A program made the translations under genes and the position numbers. Shown here in pieces: positions 57,336 to 64,000 of a stretch of DNA of 64,000 nt (positions are counted from its first letter, which is position 1; every line of letters begins with the position of its first letter). The notes below the pieces were generated by a model that was given only the letters and a program-made list of their open reading frames with translations, made no database searches and was not told the DNA's origin. The stretch is from positions 1 to 64,000 of IMG/VR virus record IMGVR_UViG_3300012006_000002; one strand, 5' to 3'. This DNA comes from a virus.

Positions 57336-59474
57336 ATGCCTGTGACAAGTACGCTAGAGGACACTCTCTCCATCCTTTTTTCATATGTCGATAAGGGATG
57401 GAATATTTTCCCAATAGAAAAGAATGGTAAACGCCCAGTTGTTGTAAGCCGGGGGAAGGATAACTCTGGAGAAGAGTTTGAGGTTAGATTGAAGTGGAAT
57501 ACATTTCAATACAACAAGAATACCAAGGATCAGATAAAGACTTGGTATTCTCAGTTTCCGGAGTGCAACTGGGCAGTTGTGTGCGGCAAGATATCAAATC
57601 TTGTTGTAATGGATGTGGATGGGGATCTGGGAATTGCTTCTCTTCAAAAATTTCATCCGGAAATACAATCAACAAAGACATGGATGCAAGCAAGCCCACA
57701 TGGGTTTCACATGTTTTTTCTACACCCCGGCAGTGACGTAAAAAGTTTCCCTATTCTGCCAAAAGTTGACATCAAAGCAGATGGTGGATACATTGTTATC
57801 CATCCATCAAAAATTGATGAAGAGCAGTACAGAATCCTGATTGAGGCTCCCCTTGCAACATGTCCGGGGTGGATCGTCCGTGGTGAATCCTCACGAGACG
57901 ACAATGAATCTGAGGCTGCCCCCGTTTCTGCCGAAAAGACCAGACCCCAATGGGTTTCTGATCTTATTGCTCATGGCTCTCCTTCTGGAACACGAAATCC
58001 AGACGCTGCTCGCCTTGTAGGATATTTCTGGAATAAGGGAATAGGCAAGGACATTATCGAGACCATCATGGCTCCATGGGCGGAGCGTTGTCAGCCTCCC
58101 TTTTCAATGAGAGAACTTCAGACAGTGATTCGAAGCATTTGTTCATATCAGCAAATGGCAAAGAATCACGGAGTGGTTGACCCTCCTACGATGAGTTCTA
58201 GTGGTACTGGCATGAAATACACTTGGCATACGTTCAAGGTGGATATTGTCATATCAAAAGTTCTGGATACTGATCGCTTCGGACTTGTTGGGGAGTGGGA
58301 GGTGCAGACGAATGGCATTCCCTCCCTGCCAAAATATCTCTATGGCCCCGTGGCAGTTACAATGAAGGACGGACAGAAATTGTCCGCGCTGGTCACGGAA
58401 CTTGAGAAGCGGATGTTTGGACCTCCGTGGCGTCAGATGGTCAGTGACGTAGCGCGGCTAAGCATCGGTCAGTTCACTCGGGGGCAGCCATGGAGCCTTC
58501 TGCGAGATGCGCCCCGCGCACAGCAGATGGGATACGCACACAGGCCTCTCCTGTTGGCCAAGGAACCCACCCTTTGGTTCAGCGCGGGTGGTGGCATGAA
58601 AAGCTACCTAGCCCTCGCTCTGGGCATACAAATGGAAACGGGCATTGATCTTGGGCTGGGAACTCCGCTGGTCCGGAATCATGTCGCGTACCTTGACTGG
58701 GAATGGGATATTGGCCAACATGCGCGACGATTGGATACAATAATATCTCCGTCAGACCAAGAGCGACTTGGCGTCAATATTGTCTACCGGAATTGTGGAG
58801 GCAGACCGCTTCGCAATCAGATTGACGAACTAAAGCGACTTATCGCACAAGAAGGAGTGACGTATGTCATTATTGACTCTGCTAGTCCTGCTTGTGGTCG
58901 TGCTAGCGATAATGACGAGATTGTGGCGTTCTTTCAGAGCATCTCACAACTCAACGTGGGGTCATTAATTCTCGCTCACATCACGAAGAATGATAGAAAT
59001 TCTCAGGATGATGTCCAAACTGCTTTCGGTGGAGTGCAGTGGGAGAATCAGGCTCGATCAACGTGGCATATCCGCAAGGTTCAGGAAGAGGGAAGCAACA
59101 TATCCGACCTCGTCATGACACACCAGAAAATAAATGCTGGTGCAATGAATCCCCCGATTGCGATACGATTTCAATTTCCTTATGAAGACGAGCCGGGTGG
59201 ACTGGTAAGTTTCCAGATGATGAATCCCTCTGATCTTTCTCCTGAATCACTGAAAGACAGCGGGATAAGTTTCAGGGATAAGATTAAGTTTGTCCTGAAA
59301 AACAAATCCATGTCGGTAGAAGACATTGCCGAGGCCATGAGCATGAGTCCATCACCGGGCTTGGTCAATACCCTTAAGGCCATGGAGCAGAACACCCTGA
59401 CACGAATCGTGAGGAATGTCGGTGGCCAGCAGGTGGAGTGCTGGGGGCTTCGGTTTGGACGAACAGCAGATTGA
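57336..59474 (+). CDS. Primase-polymerase/helicase fusion
   Basis: A 712-residue replication protein. ATG 57336 is adjacent to GAGGGGG. GTG 57342 has better spacing and may be the real start. Residues of about 1-190 are an AEP Prim-Pol: GWNIFPIEKNGKRP, D93-V-D95 in VVMDVDGD, SPHGFHMFF (H125) and DIKADGGYIVIHPS (D145, D149). Residues of about 390-590 are a RepA/DnaB-type RecA helicase with a variant Walker A, SAGGGMKS (416-423), Walker B YVIIDSASP and VAYLDWEWD. The C-terminus (VEDIAEAMSMS...LVNTLKAMEQNT) is winged-helix-like. This is the main replication initiation and fork protein of the phage. Confidence 0.85.
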   Translation: MPVTSTLEDTLSILFSYVDKGWNIFPIEKNGKRPVVVSRGKDNSGEEFEVRLKWNTFQYNKNTKDQIKTWYSQFPECNWAVVCGKISNLVVMDVDGDLGIASLQKFHPEIQSTKTWMQASPHGFHMFFLHPGSDVKSFPILPKVDIKADGGYIVIHPSKIDEEQYRILIEAPLATCPGWIVRGESSRDDNESEAAPVSAEKTRPQWVSDLIAHGSPSGTRNPDAARLVGYFWNKGIGKDIIETIMAPWAERCQPPFSMRELQTVIRSICSYQQMAKNHGVVDPPTMSSSGTGMKYTWHTFKVDIVISKVLDTDRFGLVGEWEVQTNGIPSLPKYLYGPVAVTMKDGQKLSALVTELEKRMFGPPWRQMVSDVARLSIGQFTRGQPWSLLRDAPRAQQMGYAHRPLLLAKEPTLWFSAGGGMKSYLALALGIQMETGIDLGLGTPLVRNHVAYLDWEWDIGQHARRLDTIISPSDQERLGVNIVYRNCGGRPLRNQIDELKRLIAQEGVTYVIIDSASPACGRASDNDEIVAFFQSISQLNVGSLILAHITKNDRNSQDDVQTAFGGVQWENQARSTWHIRKVQEEGSNISDLVMTHQKINAGAMNPPIAIRFQFPYEDEPGGLVSFQMMNPSDLSPESLKDSGISFRDKIKFVLKNKSMSVEDIAEAMSMSPSPGLVNTLKAMEQNTLTRIVRNVGGQQVECWGLRFGRTAD

Positions 59475-59475
59475 T

Positions 59476-59868
59476 ATGGCGTCATTCAACGTATTTGATG
59501 TAATGAAAAAGTCTCCCCCTCGACAAAAGGGGGAGACTTCGTCGTTTCTGTCCATAGCCGAAGCAATTGACACAATGGACAAGCTAGCCAGCATCTTGAT
59601 TGCCAGCAATATCCAATGGAAAACAGGAAACCAGCGAACGTTTGCTCATTCGAGCGATATGAAATCAATAAATGAAAATGCCAGAAAAGCAGCGCTGTTC
59701 ATTTATTCCGAAGAGCAAAAGGGATCTTTGCTCATTCGCAAATTTTCCGCAGAGTGCTGGAGCGAACTTATTGCAATTACCTCTGTGGCTGAGGTACAAT
59801 CGTTCTGTCAGTCAACTTCAATGAACCCATCAGTTCTTTGCAGAATAATTCTGACAGAAAAACAATGA
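59476..59868 (+). CDS. Unknown small protein after the primase
   Basis: The start is ATG 59476, one base after the primase stop. An upstream in-frame ATG at 59416 would lie inside the primase end and has no ribosome site. The 130-residue product (MASFNVFDVMKKSPPRQKGE...) has a helical middle (SIAEAIDTMDKLASILIAS, MKSINENARKAALFIYSEEQ) and a polar end with SFCQSTSMNPSVLCRIIL. No family is recognised. Its position between the primase and a RuvC-like gene suggests a replication or recombination role. It has a 3-base gap before the next gene. Confidence 0.5.
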   Translation: MASFNVFDVMKKSPPRQKGETSSFLSIAEAIDTMDKLASILIASNIQWKTGNQRTFAHSSDMKSINENARKAALFIYSEEQKGSLLIRKFSAECWSELIAITSVAEVQSFCQSTSMNPSVLCRIILTEKQ

Positions 59869-59871
59869 GTT

Positions 59872-60561
59872 ATGGCATTTAATAAATCAAGAAAATCCTC
59901 TACGCCCGACATTGCACTACCTGCACTTACTGGAAAATCTTGGCCAACCATATCAAGAATATTATGTATTGACGAAAGTCTTAATGATAGCGGAGCAGCA
60001 CTTTTTGTTGATTGCGTATATCAAAAAGTTATTGACGAAGAGTCAAAAGATAATATCGGGCTTTTTCTAACAATCAAAAAAAATCAATCGCAAGTATTTA
60101 AAATTATTAAATACTTCAATTGGGTTGATCAAATGATTAAAGACCACAATCCAGATGTGGTGATTGGCGAAACGCATCCGTTTACTCGTGGCAATCTCAA
60201 GACAAGCAGTGCGACACTAGAAGTCATGGCTGGAATCAGGTACATTACCATGCTTGCGTGTGGATTATCTTCAGTGCCGTATGTTGAATTTTCAACAAAT
60301 CATGTAAAAACCATTATGTGTGGCGCTCCGTCAGCGTCAAAGGAAATGGTTCAAATGATTTTGAAGGGCTGCGGATACGATCTTCCAGTCTATTGGGGAC
60401 AAGCACAAGAAATAAATGGTAATGTATGCGACGCTATTGCAATGGGTGAAGTTATCTGCAGAATGCAAAAACAAGAAATACTTCGCATGCAGTATAGTGT
60501 AGTTGTTGGACCCGGGCGTTCTCAAACACAAAAGCGTGCATCAACCAAATTTCAAGGATAA
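59872..60561 (+). CDS. RuvC-like Holliday junction resolvase
   Basis: A 229-residue RNase H-fold nuclease with the expected acidic residues: D34 in ILCIDESLNDSG (beta-1), E100 in VVIGETHPF (end of beta-4), and D187 in GNVCDAIAMGE (the terminal 'D.adAla.a' helix). A fourth, D95, lies just before the second. These are the RuvC-like Holliday junction resolvase motifs. It follows the primase-helicase and is coupled to a helical gene five bases later. Role: resolving branched replication or recombination intermediates before packaging. The C-terminus (GPGRSQTQKRASTKFQG) is basic and probably binds DNA. Confidence 0.8.
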   Translation: MAFNKSRKSSTPDIALPALTGKSWPTISRILCIDESLNDSGAALFVDCVYQKVIDEESKDNIGLFLTIKKNQSQVFKIIKYFNWVDQMIKDHNPDVVIGETHPFTRGNLKTSSATLEVMAGIRYITMLACGLSSVPYVEFSTNHVKTIMCGAPSASKEMVQMILKGCGYDLPVYWGQAQEINGNVCDAIAMGEVICRMQKQEILRMQYSVVVGPGRSQTQKRASTKFQG

Positions 60562-60565
60562 GAAA

Positions 60566-61012
60566 ATGAATTCCGGCGCAGTAAAGCCATTTCCACAAAT
60601 CAATTATTTTTCTCATGATTTCAAGGAACCAGAAACAATATCAGAATGTCAGGATAGACTTTTTGAATTACAGCAAAATTTGCATAAGATTAATCAGCAA
60701 ATTAATGATCCGCACAGAATGGAAAAACTAGATATTTCCAATGAGGAATATCAGATGTGGAAACACAAGGCAATTCATGCAAGAAATGCCAAAAGAATGC
60801 AGCAAAAAATTTTGAATCAATGGCTGCAATCGCAGAAAGTCAAGAGAGCGCTGGATGCGATTAGCGGATCAAATCCGGTAGCAATTATTGAAAAGTTAGT
60901 AGAAATTATTACCTTTTTAAAAAATAAACATAATTTTGAATTAACTGATGAAATGTCTGATATAATTTCATTGGCTAATAACATAGTATCCAATGATCCA
61001 ATAGGAAGATGA
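60566..61012 (+). CDS. Unknown coiled-coil protein
   Basis: I use ATG 60566, preceded by AAGGATAAGAAA, giving 148 residues. An in-frame start at 60503 would lie inside the resolvase gene. The protein is helical with a coiled-coil segment (SECQDRLFELQQNLHKINQQ, EEYQMWKHKAIHARNAKRMQ) and a C-terminal KLVEIITFLKNKHNFELTDE. No family is recognised. The gene is A/T-rich like the small genes that follow. It may bind nucleic acid or scaffold a replication complex. A one-base gap separates it from the next gene. Confidence 0.5.
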   Translation: MNSGAVKPFPQINYFSHDFKEPETISECQDRLFELQQNLHKINQQINDPHRMEKLDISNEEYQMWKHKAIHARNAKRMQQKILNQWLQSQKVKRALDAISGSNPVAIIEKLVEIITFLKNKHNFELTDEMSDIISLANNIVSNDPIGR

Positions 61013-61013
61013 C

Positions 61014-61463
61014 ATGCGACCAGACGACACCATGACAAATTTAACGGATGACCTGCGTCATATTACTGAAGGTTTTCCTGCGCACCCGATACTAGAAAAT
61101 TATCCAGTATTATGGGATGAAGAGGGTGACGAGTGGATTTTTCGAAGAACGACAAATGTGCTTGTTCCAAAATTGGTAGACGTTGTTGATATCAAAGAAC
61201 CAGATGTCAGATATACAGTAGCTGCCATCCGGAGGTCAGTACAAAACGGCGGTGGTATTGATTTTGTGATTTGGCTTGAGGCTGATGTTCCTGATGAAAA
61301 AACTGGAATAAAGAAAAAAGTATCACAGTTATGCTTTGGCCCATCCCATGCCGAAAACATGAATCTAGTTAATTCTACGATAAGCACAACAATGATGGCT
61401 TTTGAGCAAGTGTACAAAGATCCCAAATGGATAAGTCAATTTGAAAAAAGGATCATTGTCTAA
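61014..61463 (+). CDS. Unknown protein of mixed alpha/beta fold
   Basis: A 149-residue protein with AGGAAGATGAC before ATG 61014. It contains FPAHPILENYPVLWDEEGDE, RYTVAAIRRSVQNGGGIDF, IWLEADVPDEKTGIKKKVSQ and AENMNLVNSTISTTMMAFEQ, suggesting a compact domain with several beta strands and a terminal helix. No catalytic signature. The stop overlaps the ATG of the next gene (TAATG). It lies in the chain of small genes between recombination and packaging genes and is of unknown function. Confidence 0.5.
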   Translation: MRPDDTMTNLTDDLRHITEGFPAHPILENYPVLWDEEGDEWIFRRTTNVLVPKLVDVVDIKEPDVRYTVAAIRRSVQNGGGIDFVIWLEADVPDEKTGIKKKVSQLCFGPSHAENMNLVNSTISTTMMAFEQVYKDPKWISQFEKRIIV

Positions 61464-61798
61464 TGTCGGATTTGAGTGTCCGGGCGTTTGATCAAGCACA
61501 ACGAAGAAAAAGATATCCAGAAAGAAGAGGGTCTCTTGGTGTCGCTTGCATGCAAAGAGATATTATTACTGCGCAAAAATACTTGTCAATTGCATCTGAG
61601 ATTCTGTGGCAGACATCAATTGATAAAGAATATGAAATGCCTATATTAATGACGGCAGAATCAAAATTACAGCACACACTCAATGAATGTCTGGCGAAGG
61701 CTGGATTGCAGTTATTGCAATTAAGTGGATGCTTGGGAATAGATTTTGTTACGCTCATGCGACAACGCCTTGAAAGAGAAGAATTGGCAGTACTCTAA
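61463..61798 (+). CDS. Unknown helical protein
   Basis: A 111-residue basic N-terminus (SVRAFDQAQRRKRYPERRGS) followed by a helical part (DIITAQKYLSIASEILWQTS, AESKLQHTLNECLAKAGLQL, MRQRLEREELAVL). ATG 61463 overlaps the stop of the previous gene and its own TAA overlaps ATG 61798 of the zinc-ribbon gene, so it is coupled on both sides. No family is recognised. The Arg-rich start could contact DNA or RNA. Its proximity to a small zinc ribbon suggests a shared nucleic-acid role, which is inference. Confidence 0.45.
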   Translation: MSDLSVRAFDQAQRRKRYPERRGSLGVACMQRDIITAQKYLSIASEILWQTSIDKEYEMPILMTAESKLQHTLNECLAKAGLQLLQLSGCLGIDFVTLMRQRLEREELAVL

Positions 61799-61956
61799 TG
61801 GCAAATAAATTAAAATATAAATCAAAAAAAAAGAAGTATTATTGTTCAAATTGCGAAAAGGAAACAATTGAACATAATGGAGAAAATGACATTACAAGAA
61901 GATGCAAAATATGCAAGAAAGATTGTGTCTTTATTCCCTATGAGGAGGAATGGTGA
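61798..61956 (+). CDS. Zinc-ribbon protein of 52 residues
   Basis: A short gene, coupled by TAATG upstream and TGATG downstream. The product begins MANKLKYKSKKKKYYCSNCE and ends YEEEW. C16-x2-C19 and C36-x2-C39 form a zinc-ribbon knuckle pair, with a further Cys at 43. The N-terminus is strongly basic (KYKSKKKKYY), which suits nucleic-acid binding. Such small phage ribbons occur in regulators and DNA/RNA-binding factors. It sits between two unknown genes in the packaging-proximal cluster. Confidence 0.7.
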   Translation: MANKLKYKSKKKKYYCSNCEKETIEHNGENDITRRCKICKKDCVFIPYEEEW

Positions 61957-62210
61957 TGAGAGCGGAGCCTGAATGGGTAATCAGCGCAGTAAAAAACGAT
62001 TTAACCGCGACGTGGTGGTCGGCGGCTGAAGCATTGTTTTTGTCAAACCCAGATAATGTTCCGGAATCCATTCATTTCATGTTAGATCCAACATGGAAAG
62101 AGCAAGAAGTGGTAGCGACCAAACACGACATCAGAGCGGTTCAGGCATGGGCGACTGGAATTCACGGATGGAACTCGCAAAAAAGTCCTCTTGAATTTCT
62201 TAAAATATAA
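61956..62210 (+). CDS. Unknown small Trp-rich protein
   Basis: The start is ATG 61956 (overlap with the preceding TGA, seven bases after GAGGAGG). ATG 61950 is too close to the ribosome site. The 84-residue protein has many Trp (EWVISAVKNDLTATWWSAAE, EVVATKHDIRAVQAWATGIH), is mostly helical, and ends SPLEFLKI. No family is recognised. It is in the chain of small genes running to the terminase. A role in DNA packaging is only suggested by position. Confidence 0.5.
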   Translation: MRAEPEWVISAVKNDLTATWWSAAEALFLSNPDNVPESIHFMLDPTWKEQEVVATKHDIRAVQAWATGIHGWNSQKSPLEFLKI

Positions 62211-62229
62211 TACACATCGGAAGGCATCT

Positions 62230-62502
62230 ATGATTACCCAAATGCACACGCCCTTGCCGGTCGTCACTCCAAGAGGAAAGGGCTGGGCGTATTTTATTAT
62301 TGATAGATCGCAGGAACATTATCTTGAATGGGTAGTATTCCTTGACGACGGAGGATGTTGCTGGACGTTTCCAAATACGGAAATTCGTATTCAGGATAAT
62401 TGGTCAATGGGAAGAACAAAAATTCACGATTTTTCGTATCAACCTTCCGCTCCATTGCCAAAAGTAAACCAATCCTCGTATCCTACAAAAAACGAAACAT
62501 AA
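62230..62502 (+). CDS. Unknown small beta-structured protein
   Basis: I use ATG 62230 (GGAAGG upstream), 90 residues. An in-frame start at 62191 overlaps the previous gene and has no ribosome site. It contains TPLPVVTPRGKGWAYFIIDR, YLEWVVFLDDGGCCWTFPNT and EIRIQDNWSMGRTKI, which suggests a small SH3-like or beta-barrel fold. No family is recognised. It ends one base before the small terminase subunit gene, so it is likely in the same transcript and may be packaging-related. Confidence 0.5.
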   Translation: MITQMHTPLPVVTPRGKGWAYFIIDRSQEHYLEWVVFLDDGGCCWTFPNTEIRIQDNWSMGRTKIHDFSYQPSAPLPKVNQSSYPTKNET

Positions 62503-62503
62503 A

Positions 62504-63544
62504 ATGGAGAGTATCTCTGACGTTGTGCGTCGTCAATTTCGGGAACAGGCAATGAAAGATATTGCAGAATCTTCTAAATCATCGCCAAAAAAGCGACCAA
62601 TCGTTGTTGAGTCCGTATCGTTGCCTGTATTTCCCGCAGAAGATCGAATGCAAAGTAGAAGAAAAATAAAAGATTCTTCTTTAGTTGTCAATACATCAGA
62701 CAATGATGAAAATGTATCAAGACCGGAAAACATTGAATCTGATAATTCGGAAGAAATTGAAAACACAGGAACAATTTATTCAGACATGCCAGACGGTACT
62801 CCGGGCGAAGACCCATTAACTCCAGAAGAAGCCGCGTTGCAACTTGCTCTGGCTGTGCGAAAAGGTCACGAAAAAGGCAAACCAGATATTGATTGGCATC
62901 TGGTGAAATTATTGTATGTAAACGGCGGATGGACTTATGAGCGTATTGCCAATGAATGCAATATTTCCTTTACATTAGTAAGGCTCAATGGCCGAAAGGG
63001 AAGATGGCCTGAGGCGCGAGAATCATACAGGCTAGAGCAGTCCTCAAAAATTCAGGAACGAATGGCTCTTGAGGAAGATCGGCTAAGAGATTGGCAGATC
63101 ATGAAGCGACGCCAAGCTGGAATTGATGGATTCAATTGGCTTGTAAAAGCAATGTCAAACTTGCGCGATGATGCTAGTCCGGAGTCCATTGCCAAACTGG
63201 GTGGACTTATTGACAGAATGATGTCATCAGTTACCGGCATGGCACCTGTAGAAGGCGCGCCGGGGGCAGTAAGCGTTCAGGTTCAAAATAACATAGGATC
63301 TAATGCATTTGCGCCAAATTCTCCCCAAGCAAAACTGGCTGCTGTATGGACAAAAAAGGTTGGAGAAACTGAGGAAGATCATACAAAGCGCTTGGCATTC
63401 ACCATACGAGATTTGTATATCGAGTGTGACAGGGCTGGATTGTATGAAGATCTGAAACTGGATCCTGAGGGCCAAAGACAGATGCGCTTAAGAAATAGAT
63501 TAGGCTTATCTGAACCAGTATCCATTTTGGAAGATAAACAATGA
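62504..63544 (+). CDS. Terminase small subunit
   Basis: A 346-residue protein next to the large subunit (its TGA overlaps ATG 63541 as ATGA). Residues of about 125-165 contain DWHLVKLLYVNGGWTYERIA, NECNISFTLVRLNGRKGRWP, a helix-turn-helix as in small terminase subunits that recognise pac or cos DNA. A Ser-rich, acidic region lies between residues 50 and 110, and a coiled-coil-like helix (IQERMALEEDRLRDWQIMKR) follows the HTH. It is longer than most small subunits, with extra N- and C-terminal parts. It binds the packaging site and stimulates the large subunit ATPase. Confidence 0.8.
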   Translation: MESISDVVRRQFREQAMKDIAESSKSSPKKRPIVVESVSLPVFPAEDRMQSRRKIKDSSLVVNTSDNDENVSRPENIESDNSEEIENTGTIYSDMPDGTPGEDPLTPEEAALQLALAVRKGHEKGKPDIDWHLVKLLYVNGGWTYERIANECNISFTLVRLNGRKGRWPEARESYRLEQSSKIQERMALEEDRLRDWQIMKRRQAGIDGFNWLVKAMSNLRDDASPESIAKLGGLIDRMMSSVTGMAPVEGAPGAVSVQVQNNIGSNAFAPNSPQAKLAAVWTKKVGETEEDHTKRLAFTIRDLYIECDRAGLYEDLKLDPEGQRQMRLRNRLGLSEPVSILEDKQ

Positions 63545-64000
63545 CATCCATGGTACAATCCGTACCTCCTCCGACAGGAATTGAAGATGGATTACGAAAA
63601 TGGAGAATTGAAAAAACCATTGATGATCCATTTGAATTCGGAAGAATATATTTTCCCAAATACTGGTTTCAGGCCTCTCCGGAATTTCATAAAGATATTA
63701 TGGATTTAGCGACTCGTAAAAATCCTGCAGACTGGGTTGGCAAAGAGATGCTTAATACGCTTGTTCTTGCCGCTCCAAGAAATCATAGCAAATCAACTCT
63801 TATTACATTTTTATATGTCATATGGTCGTTAGTGACGCAAAGAAAATTTTTTACTGTTATTATCTCTGATATTGCAAGAATCTCTGTTGGTCATACAAGA
63901 AATATTAAAGAAGAGTTTGAGTCAAATGAAAGATTATGCAATGATTGGGGTATAATTCTTGGAAGAGAGTGGGAGACTTTGTCGGGAGCCGCAAAAAATG
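63541..64000 (+). CDS. Terminase large subunit, N-terminal part (partial)
   Basis: Starts with ATG 63541 in overlap with the small-subunit stop and runs off the window (153 codons). Residues 78-86 (APRNHSKST) are the Walker A motif in the terminase form 'APR.hGKST', here with HS in place of HG. The preceding DPFEFGRIYFPKYWFQASPE with the following FHKDIMDLATRKNPADW and the downstream LITFLYVIWSLV and FTVIISDIARISVGHT are typical of large terminase N-termini. The ATPase powers DNA translocation. The nuclease domain would lie beyond the edge. The start is supported by the ATGA coupling. Confidence 0.85.
   Translation, partial: MTSMVQSVPPPTGIEDGLRKWRIEKTIDDPFEFGRIYFPKYWFQASPEFHKDIMDLATRKNPADWVGKEMLNTLVLAAPRNHSKSTLITFLYVIWSLVTQRKFFTVIISDIARISVGHTRNIKEEFESNERLCNDWGIILGREWETLSGAAKN

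Noticed and set aside
59416-59475. Earlier start of the gene after the primase
   Set aside because: Lies entirely inside the primase C-terminus without ribosome site; ATG 59476 is adjacent to the primase stop.

Overview
This window is a contiguous piece of the genome of a tailed double-stranded DNA phage with a contractile tail (myovirus morphology). The evidence is a tail sheath, tail tube, tail-assembly chaperones with a frameshift overlap, a tape-measure protein, gp27/gp5-like hub and spike proteins, gp25-like, baseplate-J-like and gpI-like baseplate proteins, small and large terminase subunits, and lysis genes. All protein genes but one lie on the + strand, with many ATGA, TAATG and TGATG overlaps and Shine-Dalgarno sites, so the host is a bacterium. 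The host cannot be named from the sequence. An LLH-type holin and TTGACA/TATACT-like promoters are compatible with several phyla.

Layout. (1) 1-16796 is a receptor-binding region: fibres built from trimeric beta repeats, LamG-like and glycine-rich adhesins, and small adaptor proteins. A three-gene cassette occurs twice here (160-2548 and 12581-15519). (2) 16836-25352 is the tail shaft: a small virion-like protein, a VTPE-repeat protein, sheath, tube, the chaperone pair with a probable +1 (or -2) frameshift, and a 1246-residue tape measure with Pro-rich octapeptide repeats and two C-terminal peptidoglycan-hydrolase-like domains. (3) 25354-39011 is the hub, spike and baseplate. (4) 39024-46080 holds a 1516-residue fibre, a Gly/Cys-rich adhesin and two unknown proteins. 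(5) 46186-51152 is a lysis and accessory region: M23 peptidase, metallophosphoesterase, LLH-type holin, HNH nuclease, a lytic transglycosylase with a C-terminal hydrophobic anchor, a minus-strand two-TM protein and tRNA-Leu(UAA). (6) 51201-57291 holds small unknown genes, a probable structured small RNA with its own promoter and terminator, a second phosphoesterase, and a tandem AAA+ ATPase with a DUF3150-like partner. (7) 57336-62502 is replication and recombination: a primase-polymerase/helicase fusion, a RuvC-like resolvase and several small unknown genes, one a zinc ribbon of 52 residues. (8) 62504-64000 is the terminase small subunit and the N-terminal third or so of the large subunit. 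Portal and capsid genes probably follow beyond the right edge.

Regulation is unusually visible in the right half. Several good promoters carry inverted repeats in or next to the -35/-10 spacer. Three of them (51739, 53339, 55698) share the dyad GACG-AANC-CGTC, which suggests one repressor or activator for the AAA/phosphoesterase block. Another set uses an extended -10 of the form TGCTAYNNT. Base composition is mosaic: the genes at 46186, 51201 and 53418-57291 (except 55373-55696) are visibly richer in G+C than the tail genes and the small genes near the terminase.

The main points for follow-up are the candidate small RNA at 51556-51702, the shared-dyad promoters, the frameshift at 21053-21056, mobile beta-domains inserted into core tail proteins including the sheath, and the AAA/DUF3150-like pair whose N-terminal ATPase half is degenerate.
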